NCBI GenBank assembly: GCA_900539765.1
Contig: UQDF01000032.1
Span: 1 to 24,879, forward strand
From: an uncultured Porphyromonas sp.
GTDB lineage: Bacteria > Bacteroidota > Bacteroidia > Bacteroidales > Porphyromonadaceae
DNA length: 24,879 nt
Direction of reading: 5' to 3'
Part shown: one piece after another, positions 8,427-15,080 of the stretch
Position numbering within the stretch: position 1 is the stretch's first letter
Layout: each line of letters begins with the position of its first letter
Position numbers and translations under genes: made by a program
Notes under the pieces: generated by a model
Seen by the model: the letters and a program-made list of their open reading frames with translations, nothing else
The model's database searches: none
What the model was told of the DNA's origin: nothing

Positions 8427-8434
8427 CAAACGTA
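8427..8434 (-). promoter_or_regulatory. -7 box upstream of the sprE-like gene
   Basis: On the minus strand this reads TACGTTTG, an exact match to TAnnTTTG, about 60 bases before the GTG start. It predicts a leader of roughly 50 bases. No clear TTTG element is seen 19-20 bases further upstream. It lies after the stop of the preceding minus-strand gene, so the sprE-like gene probably has its own transcript. Confidence 0.5.
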
Positions 8435-8463
8435 TCAGACCTTGTATATATTGTACTGTGCGC

Positions 8464-8952
8464 CTACGGTGTGACCAACTGCAAGATCTCAGGCGGGAGC
8501 AAGATGCCACGCATCGAGAGACTCTTGAGCCACCCCTCATAGTCGGTCTCGAGGAGCGTCTCAGCCACCTCGCGGAGCATCGCTAGCTCCGCATCGGTGT
8601 AGCTCTCTATAGGACGGTGCGCTAGGACGTCCAGCTCCTCGTCATCGTAGTAGACAATCCGAGGGACACGCCTCAACGCTCTCTCTGCCTCAGAGCAAGA
8701 GTCCGTACAACTGGCACAAGCGGTCGCATCCTCAGCACAGCGACTCGTAGCCGATTCGCCAGAGAGAGACTCTTTCAGTTCACGCTCTACCTCACCAAGG
8801 GCAGAGCCTAGAGCTGACTCCCCAGTCGTCTGCGAGCTTTGCTGTGAAGCGTCGTCCGAACCACGAGACTTCTGTCGCTCAGACCAGCGAACGAGCAGAT
8901 GCACGATCAGTCCTATCGCTATGGATAGAAAAAAGACCTCTAGAGCCTCCAT
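8464..8952 (-). CDS. hypothetical single-pass membrane protein
   Basis: Unrecognised protein of 162 residues. An N-terminal membrane helix (about 4-22) is followed by a polar, Ser/Gln/Glu-rich linker. A cluster of four cysteines (72, 79, 82, 86) sits in the linker, followed by a more ordered acidic C-terminal part with RVPRIVYYDDEELD (96-109), AELAMLREVAETLLETDYEGWLKSL in the helical segment, and a hydrophobic end. It starts 19 bases after rpiB stops on the same strand, so it is probably the last gene of a pdaD-rpiB operon. The C-terminal part looks conserved in style (aromatic and acidic), whereas the linker looks like low-complexity sequence. The cysteine spacing C-x6-C-x2-C-x3-C could bind a metal, but I know no family with it. 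No function is proposed. Confidence 0.75.
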   Translation of the reverse strand: MEALEVFFLSIAIGLIVHLLVRWSERQKSRGSDDASQQSSQTTGESALGSALGEVERELKESLSGESATSRCAEDATACASCTDSCSEAERALRRVPRIVYYDDEELDVLAHRPIESYTDAELAMLREVAETLLETDYEGWLKSLSMRGILLPPEILQLVTP

Positions 8953-8971
8953 AGCTCAGCGTCAGCAGTCG

Positions 8972-9409
8972 CTAGCAACTAGGTAGTGCTATCTTGTCGA
9001 TACGCTCCTTATGACGACCACCCTCGAAGGGGGTGTCGAGGAACGCATGCAGACAGCGCTCAGCCTCTGCAGTTTCTATGAAGCGTGCTGGCATAACCAG
9101 CACATTAGCGTCATTGTGCGCTCGGATGAGCTTAGCAATATCCTCGCTCCAAGCGAGCCCAGCACGAATGACGCTGTACTTATTGAGCGTCATAGCCATA
9201 CCATTGCCCGTGCCGCAGATAGCGATACCACGATCTACCGTCCCCATCTGTACCGCAAAGGCAAGCTGGTGCGCATAGTCTGGATAGTCACAGCGATCCT
9301 CCGAATTGGTACCGTAGTCGACACACTCGACCTGCATGGCTGAGAGCCACTCCTTGACCTGTTCTTTGAGCTGATAGCCGGCGTGGTCTGAGCAAATACC
9401 TAGTTTCAT
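8972..9409 (-). CDS. rpiB: ribose 5-phosphate isomerase B
   Basis: Cytosolic enzyme of the RpiB/LacA/LacB family that interconverts ribose 5-phosphate and ribulose 5-phosphate in the non-oxidative pentose phosphate pathway. The 145 residues are typical in length. Signatures are SDHAGY (7-12), DYPDYA (41-46), the catalytic Cys65 within ICGTGNGM (64-71), and RAHNDANVLVMPARFI (97-111) with the His98-Asn99-Asp100 group. The alternative would be a galactose-6-phosphate isomerase subunit (LacA/LacB), but those come as a pair and none is present. It lies 26 bases after pdaD stops and 19 bases before the small membrane protein, all on the minus strand, so co-transcription from the promoter near 10035 is likely. 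Confidence 0.95.
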   Translation of the reverse strand: MKLGICSDHAGYQLKEQVKEWLSAMQVECVDYGTNSEDRCDYPDYAHQLAFAVQMGTVDRGIAICGTGNGMAMTLNKYSVIRAGLAWSEDIAKLIRAHNDANVLVMPARFIETAEAERCLHAFLDTPFEGGRHKERIDKIALPSC

Positions 9410-9435
9410 AAGACTATTTCTCTATATTGTTTTGA

Positions 9436-9990
9436 TTAAGCCTCGTCTTTCATAGGAGACTCAGGAAGTACGAAGTCCACGAAGCAAAGTCCAGCCAGTG
9501 CCGTACCATAGCGCTTGGTCACCGTGATACCCTCCGTGATGAAGTTGAGCTCACCGAGATAATACTGACTATAAGTGTTCTGATGCAGATCGTTGATGAC
9601 ACGTATCAGACGAGACTCTAGCTCCTCTATACGGTAGCGACCGCTCACCTCGCAGACGAGGCCACCAGCCTTCTCGTCGAAGTTTTCATCCTTGTACATC
9701 CAGGCGTAGACGACACCAGCACTGACGAACTCATCTTGTATACCATGCGAGACAGACATAATCGTCTTGAGTTCTGAACCAAAGGGAGGCATATCTACCT
9801 CATCGGGAGATACGAGTCGAGCTGTAGCGGGTAGGACGGAGGAGTAGACCATAATATTATAGTCAGCGATACCAGCATCGTAGAGTGCCATGTGGTAAGA
9901 GCCAGCATGCTTCTCAAGGTCAGACTCACCGCTACCTTTTGTCGTAAAGAATGTATTGGGGATCAAGTTCCCATAGTACTTGTTGCTCAT
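9436..9990 (-). CDS. pdaD: pyruvoyl-dependent arginine decarboxylase
   Basis: Enzyme that decarboxylates L-arginine to agmatine with a pyruvoyl group made by self-cleavage of the proenzyme, without pyridoxal phosphate. The 184 residues fit the family. The processing site is the Ser50-Ser51 pair in VYSSVLP. By analogy with the archaeal and chlamydial enzymes, the chain should split there into a small beta and a larger alpha subunit whose first residue becomes the pyruvoyl group. Further family features are the Gly-rich GSGES near 19-23, the E-D-M-P-x-G segment (DMPPFG, 66-71) and the C-terminal ELNFITEGITVTKRYGTALAGL stretch, shared with PdaD/AaxB proteins. It may serve polyamine synthesis or acid resistance. 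No arginine-agmatine antiporter is adjacent. A -7 box lies about 45 bases upstream. Confidence 0.93.
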   Translation of the reverse strand: MSNKYYGNLIPNTFFTTKGSGESDLEKHAGSYHMALYDAGIADYNIMVYSSVLPATARLVSPDEVDMPPFGSELKTIMSVSHGIQDEFVSAGVVYAWMYKDENFDEKAGGLVCEVSGRYRIEELESRLIRVINDLHQNTYSQYYLGELNFITEGITVTKRYGTALAGLCFVDFVLPESPMKDEA

Positions 9991-10034
9991 CGTGATAGTT
10001 GTTTCTGGGTTAGGGAATATCTAATTTGCGTGGG

Positions 10035-10042
10035 CAAATATA
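10035..10042 (-). promoter_or_regulatory. -7 box upstream of pdaD
   Basis: The minus strand reads TATATTTG, an exact match to the Bacteroidota consensus TAnnTTTG. Initiation would be near 10028 with a leader of about 38 bases to the pdaD ATG. The -33 region is poor. It probably drives pdaD, rpiB and the small membrane protein gene together. Confidence 0.55.
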
Positions 10043-10089
10043 CGAAAGTAAGAGGACATAGCCAGGATTGGCGCATTACGTAAATTCAA

Positions 10090-10458
10090 CTAAGGATGGA
10101 TCTGTTCTGCCAACCATTCTTTCAAAACAACAGCATGATTATATTTCTCGTTTTTTGCGCCATACAGCAGGGTTACGTTATGATCTTGCAACTTATGCAC
10201 ACACAAATCTTTAAACTCCTTTGATGCTGAGTTCTCGGACAATTCCTGTCTGTATCTCTGTTTAAACTCATCATACTTTTCAGGAGTATGGGAAAACCAT
10301 CTTCGAAGTTCATCTGATGGTGCAATCTCCTTAGCCCATAATTCAATTTCAGCATTTTCCTTTTTCATTCCTCGTGGCCATAGTTTGTCCACAAGAACAC
10401 GAAAACCATCTGCTTCAACTGGAGTTTCATAGATTCGCTTGTATTTCAATTCATTCAT
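10090..10458 (-). CDS. DUF488 family protein
   Basis: Small cytosolic protein of 122 residues of the DUF488 (YeaO-like) family, whose function is not established. Typical features are YKRIYETPVEADGFRVLVDKLWPRGM near the N-terminus (the R-x-L-V-D-x-L-W-P-R-G signature), WAKEIAPSDELRRWFSHTPEKYDEF in the middle, and VTLLYGAKNEKYNHAVVLKEWL near the end. The frame is open to 10494, but the ATG at 10458 is chosen because AAGGAG at 10469-10474 lies ten bases upstream and the family signature begins at once. Such a strong Shine-Dalgarno site is unusual for Bacteroidota. The gene is about 39% GC over three hand-counted lines, against about 57% in a line of the neighbouring pdaD. It stands alone between two minus-strand units, and both facts suggest acquisition from a low-GC donor. 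Confidence 0.87.
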   Translation of the reverse strand: MNELKYKRIYETPVEADGFRVLVDKLWPRGMKKENAEIELWAKEIAPSDELRRWFSHTPEKYDEFKQRYRQELSENSASKEFKDLCVHKLQDHNVTLLYGAKNEKYNHAVVLKEWLAEQIHP

Positions 10459-10584
10459 TGTGTATTGTCTCCTTTTTAAGGTGAATTCATTCACTCGTGG
10501 TTAAAGATAAATGTACGAACAAGTCATCGTAATACGGCGATATAACTACCTCCCTATTCCTCGCTTATCGCTATGAGTAGCTTC

Positions 10585-12066
10585 TCAGCGAGCCACGCGG
10601 ATGTTGTAGCGACTCTTGTAGTCCACCTGGGGCATCTCGGGAAGTGACTTGAGGTACTGGACAATCACCTCGGCAGTCGTGATGCCTTGGTTCTTGTCAG
10701 GAGCTGCAGTCTGGTAGGTGTAGGCAGCCTGCACGTAGGAGCTCGTGGCTAGTGTGTAGAGCTTGTCGGGATCGACTGGTGTGTCACTACCAGCAGGATA
10801 GACGGTGCAGTCGAGCAGTACACCTGTGTCGTCAAGCAGATAGTCCACACGCAGCCCAGAGGTGTGAGCTGGCGCATTGCTATCGGTCGTCCAGGCATGG
10901 AGGAAAAAGTTCTTGAGCTGTCGTCCCGTCATCGTGAGTACGGTCAGTTCATTGCCAAAGGGGTCTAGACGAAGAATATCCTTGAGCAGAATATCGCCTT
11001 GGGGCAATTCACCGATACGTACACCGCCTGGGTTTTGCATTGCAAAGTCCGCATGACTATACCAACGCTGCGCATCAGCAAAGATAGCCCCCAGCGTGTA
11101 TTTGTCTTGTATAGGCTTCGGATTGGTCGTCACCACTTCGGCAAAGAGCGGATTAGCATTGTAGCCGTCCACCATACGCTGCATCTTCTCATTGACCCCA
11201 CCAGCGTGCAGGTCGACGGGGAGGAGCATCTCTTGGTGTGAAAGCACCTGCCCGCCTCGATGTTGTATCAGTGCGAGGGAGATGTGGCGTGCTTTGTAGC
11301 CAGACTGCACGATGGGTACCGTAGTATGTAGATCATTCGGGTGATCGATGAGCGTGTGCGAGTGTCCCCCAGCGATAAGGTCTAGGTAGGGAGCCACCCG
11401 CGCCAGTATCGTATCCTGCTGCACACCAAGGTGCGTAAGAGCTATCTGCAGGTCTGAGCAACCCGCCAAGTAGCGGTAGTTATTAATCTCCTCGAGTGGC
11501 TGGGTGAAAGCTACGCCCCGTACATTCTTCGGGTGCGAATCGGGAATGCCGAGCTTGCCCAATTGGAGTAGTCCCACGATAGAAACCCTCGTACCATCAG
11601 GCATCGTAAAGATTTTATAAGGACTCAGCGCAATGCCATAGGAGGGTGCGGGGAAGACGTTGGCCGAAAGGAAGGGGAACTTCGCCCGATGCGAAATGTC
11701 TCCCAAGCCGTGCTGCCCGAGGTCAAACTCATGATTGCCTAGAGCCGAAGCGTCAAATCGCATCTCATTCATCAGCTCGATGATCGGTAGCCCCTTTGGC
11801 TGGAAGTTGTCATTGATCGGATTGCCCGTCTGTAAGTCTCCCGCTGCCAGTAGGAGCAGATTGGGATAGATCGCCCGCATACTATCGACCATAAAGGCGA
11901 TGCGGGGCAACTGATCAATGTTGGCATGGATATCATTGAGCGCTACGACAGCAAGCGTCGACACGCCACTCGGCTGCGCCTGCTGCTTGACACGGCAAGC
12001 CGACAGACTCCCCACGAGGAGCAGAAGTAGCGCACCGTAAAGTGTATGGTTAAAGGTCTTTCTCAT
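10585..12066 (-). CDS. 5'-nucleotidase / UshA-like metallophosphatase lipoprotein
   Basis: Secreted hydrolase of 493 residues, probably lipid-anchored: the signal peptide ends in LSAC with the lipidated cysteine at 24. The N-terminal calcineurin-like domain has the dinuclear metal motifs DIH (45-47), GDLQTG (76-81), GNHEFD (110-115), a later ALTHLG and AGGHSHTLI. The C-terminal 5'-nucleotidase domain, which gives substrate specificity, shows NPGGVRIGELPQGDILLKDI and FGNELTVL. It would release nucleosides or phosphate from nucleotides or related esters in the periplasm or at the surface. The gene follows xseA by 18 bases and is probably the last gene of the ruvB-xseA unit, although the jobs are unrelated. 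The precise substrate (5'-nucleotides, 2',3'-cyclic nucleotides, UDP-sugars) cannot be told. Confidence 0.92.
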   Translation of the reverse strand: MRKTFNHTLYGALLLLLVGSLSACRVKQQAQPSGVSTLAVVALNDIHANIDQLPRIAFMVDSMRAIYPNLLLLAAGDLQTGNPINDNFQPKGLPIIELMNEMRFDASALGNHEFDLGQHGLGDISHRAKFPFLSANVFPAPSYGIALSPYKIFTMPDGTRVSIVGLLQLGKLGIPDSHPKNVRGVAFTQPLEEINNYRYLAGCSDLQIALTHLGVQQDTILARVAPYLDLIAGGHSHTLIDHPNDLHTTVPIVQSGYKARHISLALIQHRGGQVLSHQEMLLPVDLHAGGVNEKMQRMVDGYNANPLFAEVVTTNPKPIQDKYTLGAIFADAQRWYSHADFAMQNPGGVRIGELPQGDILLKDILRLDPFGNELTVLTMTGRQLKNFFLHAWTTDSNAPAHTSGLRVDYLLDDTGVLLDCTVYPAGSDTPVDPDKLYTLATSSYVQAAYTYQTAAPDKNQGITTAEVIVQYLKSLPEMPQVDYKSRYNIRVAR

Positions 12067-12084
12067 GATCTGAAAATGCTTTTC

Positions 12085-13584
12085 TTATGGTTCTTTCAAT
12101 TGGCTCAGCGTAGCCGAAAGGGTACCCTCAGCTAGGCGAAGCTCTATATCGTCGCCCTCACTGAGCTGTGAGGGGTTCTTGACCAGCTCGCCCTGATGAT
12201 GTACGATAGCATAGCCACGCCGCAAGACCGTCTGCGGATCCATCGCTCGGATGATCTGCTCTAGGTGCTCTATCTGCGTGCGCTGTATGGTCGTAATCTT
12301 GCGCTGCTCCTGCAGGCTCTGCTGCCTAGCTTGCCAGTCGTTGAGCTGAGCCGTGAGATAGCTCGCATAGCGATGCTTGAACTGCGTCAAGAGCGTCTCC
12401 CACTGCAGTTGATAGCGCATCGGCAGATAACGAGCAGCGCTTGCTAGGCGCTCCCGTTGCGACTCTAGTAGCGTGTGCTGATTGCGCAGTAGCGTATGAG
12501 GAGATACGGAGAGCTGCTCACGTAGCAAGAGCATCTGGCGCTCCTCACGGTGTAGCTGCTCTAGCGTAGTCCGTCTGAGTAGCTCCGCTAAGCGCTCTAG
12601 CCCCATCTGCGCCGTCTGTCTCGCCTCCCGCCAAGCGCGCTCCAGTCGCTGATGCGCCTCCTCGAGGAGCGTGTACTCTGCACACCACGCATCGATGATG
12701 GCGGTAGCCACTGCCGTAGGGGTCTTGAAGGCTCTGTGCGAAACTAGATCCACGACGCTCTCGTCCCGATCGTGGCCGATGCCACTCCACACAGGGAGCG
12801 AAAACTCCGCCACAGCACGAGCTACAGCAAAGTCATCAAAGGTGCCTAAGTCAGCCGTGGCTCCCCCGCCTCGTATGATGACCACCAGGTCAAAGAGCAT
12901 CTCGTGCTGGCGCACCCTTTCGAGTGCTGCGACGATGGACTGCGGCGCACTCTTGCCCTGCATTGTAGCCCGAAAGAGAGCTTTGTCTATAAAAGGAGCC
13001 ACCGCACTCTCCTCCAGATGTCTCGTGAAGTCTTGGTAGCCAGCAGCCGTTGGTGAGGAGATGATAGCGATGCGTCGCAAAGGTCTCGGCATCAGGTGCT
13101 GCTTGTTGCGCTCCATCAGCCCCATACGCTCTAGGAGCTGGAGCGTCTCACGTCGCTGTCGTGCCACCTCGCCCAGCGTGTAGCTCGGATCGATGTCCTG
13201 TATGTCTAGTTGTAGCCCGTAGCGCGGATCATACTTGAGCTCCACGAGCGCCAATATCTTGATCCCGTCTGTGAGTGGCTGCCCCGTCACCTGCTGGAAG
13301 TGCTGAGCGATCTGATTGTAGCGGCTCGACCAGATCACGGCCGAGATCTGAGCCGATAGCTCTCCCCCACCCGACTCAGGGTGCAACGGGTCCGATGTCT
13401 TATCTATTAGATTAAAGTAGCAATGCCCCCGCTGGCTACGTCCTCGGTAGCCACTCACCTCGCCCGTCACATAGTAGAGCCGATTGTAATAGTGGTCAAT
13501 GCAGCGCTGCAATGAGCCTAGTAGCTCAGTCAGCGTATACCGCTTGGCTACTAACTCTGAAGCTTGCATCTCTAGTGAGGACAT
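12085..13584 (-). CDS. xseA: exodeoxyribonuclease VII large subunit
   Basis: Catalytic subunit of exonuclease VII, which degrades single-stranded DNA from both ends in repair and recombination. The 499 residues include an N-terminal OB-fold (about 18-135, with YVTGEVSGY and GHCYFNL), the central nuclease domain with IAIISSPTAAGYQDF (172-186), RGGGATADL (238-246) and GIGHDRDESVVDLVSHRAFKTPTA (268-291), then a long helical coiled region (about 300-440) and a C-terminal segment with RRGYAIVHHQG. It starts 22 bases after ruvB on the same strand, consistent with a shared DNA-repair transcript. The small subunit gene xseB, which often follows xseA, is absent here because the next gene begins 18 bases later. 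Confidence 0.96.
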   Translation of the reverse strand: MSSLEMQASELVAKRYTLTELLGSLQRCIDHYYNRLYYVTGEVSGYRGRSQRGHCYFNLIDKTSDPLHPESGGGELSAQISAVIWSSRYNQIAQHFQQVTGQPLTDGIKILALVELKYDPRYGLQLDIQDIDPSYTLGEVARQRRETLQLLERMGLMERNKQHLMPRPLRRIAIISSPTAAGYQDFTRHLEESAVAPFIDKALFRATMQGKSAPQSIVAALERVRQHEMLFDLVVIIRGGGATADLGTFDDFAVARAVAEFSLPVWSGIGHDRDESVVDLVSHRAFKTPTAVATAIIDAWCAEYTLLEEAHQRLERAWREARQTAQMGLERLAELLRRTTLEQLHREERQMLLLREQLSVSPHTLLRNQHTLLESQRERLASAARYLPMRYQLQWETLLTQFKHRYASYLTAQLNDWQARQQSLQEQRKITTIQRTQIEHLEQIIRAMDPQTVLRRGYAIVHHQGELVKNPSQLSEGDDIELRLAEGTLSATLSQLKEP

Positions 13585-13606
13585 GGTGCAGAAAAATGGC
13601 TTTTAG

Positions 13607-14653
13607 TTAGTCAAAAAGGGATGCCTCTGGGGGCAAATCCTGCCGATAGGTACGCCCCAAGTGAGCATACGCCAAGCGTGTCGCCTGCCGTCCCGTACGG
13701 GTACGCTGTATGAAGCCCTCCTGAATGAGAAACGGCTCATACACCTCCTCGATCGTGCCAGGATCCTCACCCATTGCCGTGGCTATGGTGGTCAGTCCGA
13801 CAGGTCCTCCGTCAAACTTATCGATGATGGTCTTCAGCAGCTTGTGATCCGTATGATCTAACCCATGCTTATCTATGTGCAGCGCTTCGAGCGCCACCAT
13901 TGTAATGTCGCTATCGATGACACCGTTACCCTTGACCTGTGCAAAGTCTCGCACCCGCTTTAGGAGCGCATTGGCGATACGAGGAGTGCCACGACTACGC
14001 AGCGCAATGCCACGAGCAGCCTCCTCCTCGCATGGCACCTCTAGGATGCGTGCCGAGCGCAAGACGATGTCCGTAAGCGTCTCCACATCGTAGTACTCTA
14101 GATGTAGGTTGATGCCAAAGCGGTCCCGCAGTGGAGCTGTCAGCAGACCGCTGCGCGTGGTTGCCCCCACCAGTGTAAAGGGGTTGAGGTCGATCTGTAT
14201 GGAGCGCGCCCCAGGCCCTTTGTCGATCATCAGATCGATCCGAAAGTCCTCCATAGCTGAGTAGAGATACTCCTCTACGGTATGGCTCAGACGATGAATC
14301 TCATCAATGAAGAGTACATCACGAGGCTCTAACGAAGTGAGCAGTCCCGCTAAGTCTCCCGCCTTCTCCAAGACAGGTCCCGAAGTAATCTTCATGCCGA
14401 CTCCTAGCTCATGCGAGATGATGTGCGAGAGGGTCGTCTTGCCCAGTCCAGGAGGACCGTAGAGGAGGACGTGGTCGAGTGCTTCGTCACGGCGACGAGC
14501 CGCCTCGACGAAGACCTTCAGATTGTCCACGACATGCCCCTGACCTCGGAAACTGTCGAAGTAGGAGGGGCGCAGCTGCTCCTCCTGCTGTAGGTCAGAC
14601 AAACTCTGCGGGGGCGTACGCTCCTCGCGTATATCAAATGGATCTCCGTTCAT
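13607..14653 (-). CDS. ruvB: Holliday junction branch migration helicase RuvB
   Basis: Hexameric AAA+ motor that, with RuvA, drives branch migration of Holliday junctions. The 348 residues are standard. Visible features are the RPS.FDSFRGQ lead-in (28-38), Walker A GPPGLGKT (66-73), Walker B DEIH (117-120), sensor GATTRSG (163-169), PLRDRFG with the conserved arginines (174-180), and the C-terminal winged-helix part ending in FIQRTRTGRQATRLAYAHLG. It heads a minus-strand unit with xseA and the nucleotidase. The only -7 match upstream lies so close to the ATG that the transcript would be nearly leaderless. ruvA and ruvC are not nearby. Confidence 0.98.
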   Translation of the reverse strand: MNGDPFDIREERTPPQSLSDLQQEEQLRPSYFDSFRGQGHVVDNLKVFVEAARRRDEALDHVLLYGPPGLGKTTLSHIISHELGVGMKITSGPVLEKAGDLAGLLTSLEPRDVLFIDEIHRLSHTVEEYLYSAMEDFRIDLMIDKGPGARSIQIDLNPFTLVGATTRSGLLTAPLRDRFGINLHLEYYDVETLTDIVLRSARILEVPCEEEAARGIALRSRGTPRIANALLKRVRDFAQVKGNGVIDSDITMVALEALHIDKHGLDHTDHKLLKTIIDKFDGGPVGLTTIATAMGEDPGTIEEVYEPFLIQEGFIQRTRTGRQATRLAYAHLGRTYRQDLPPEASLFD

Positions 14654-14660
14654 ACGTCAG

Positions 14661-14668
14661 CAAAGTTA
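14661..14668 (-). promoter_or_regulatory. candidate -7 box immediately before ruvB
   Basis: The minus strand reads TAACTTTG, an exact TAnnTTTG match, only seven bases before the ruvB ATG. Initiation five to seven bases after the box would start the mRNA at or beside the start codon. No -33 TTTG is visible at the usual distance, so a chance match remains possible. Confidence 0.3.
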
Positions 14669-14756
14669 GCGAAAAAGGGCATAGCCCCACCCCCTCTCGC
14701 CTAGCTCGAAGATGAAAGTATCGGAAAAGAAGTAGCTCTATCCAGAACAACTTCCA

Positions 14757-14921
14757 AATAGCCACGTGGAGAATTCGAAAGCCCCACGTGGCTATTTTTT
14801 ATTCTCCACGTAGGAACGAAAAAAAACTTCGGAAGTTTCATTTGATTCCTCCGAAGTTTCATTTTACGCCCACGTGGAGAATATTTTTTCCCTACGTGGA
14901 CATTTCCGATCTTTCACGTGG
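14757..14921 (+). repeat. intergenic repeat element, copy 1: two triads of CCACGTGG-type motifs
   Basis: This fills much of the 427-bp divergent gap between ruvB and the MATE gene. Six 8-mers start at 14762, 14784, 14806, 14870, 14892 and 14914 (CCACGTGG, CCACGTGG, CCACGTAG, CCACGTGG, CTACGTGG, TCACGTGG). Within each triad the period is exactly 22 bp, with 14-bp spacers, and the triads are 64 bp apart. The centre holds a 21-bp direct repeat beginning GAAGTTTCATTT at 14832 and 14853. AATAGCCACGTGG and its complement (14757-14769, 14784-14796) form a 13-bp stem followed by a T-run. ATTCTCCACGTAGG (14801-14814) can pair with 14869-14882 at 13 of 14 positions, and its ends pair with other motifs, so alternative folds exist. 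The rest of the gap holds only the MATE promoter candidate. The related copy is at 24711-24831. Confidence 0.85.
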
Positions 14922-15014
14922 ATACCTCCTTTTCCTGAGAAATAAAGAAGCAAGAGTCCTATATGGTGATCCACCCATACAATGGAGTCTTGCTCGTGCT
15001 GCCCTCTTTTTTGA

Positions 15015-15022
15015 TACCTTTG
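15015..15022 (+). promoter_or_regulatory. -7 box upstream of the MATE gene
   Basis: TACCTTTG is an exact match to TAnnTTTG. A TTG at 14990-14992 lies 22 bases upstream, a little further than the usual -33 spacing. Initiation near 15029 would give a leader of about 50 bases. The repeat element ends about 94 bases upstream of this box. Confidence 0.55.
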
Positions 15023-15080
15023 CACCAAGTTTGCAAACGGGTATGTCGCTCTAGACGACACCCCTCACAAGAAGGCAGAA

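Noticed and set aside
10459..10494. Twelve-residue N-terminal extension of the DUF488 protein
   Set aside because: The strong AAGGAG site points to the ATG at 10458, and the extension spans that site.
12545..13039. Open frames overlapping xseA on both strands
   Set aside because: They are shadows of a full-length gene with all family motifs.
14757..14921. CRISPR array
   Set aside because: The repeated unit is only 8 bp with 14-bp spacers, two spacers are alike in both copies, and no cas gene is present.
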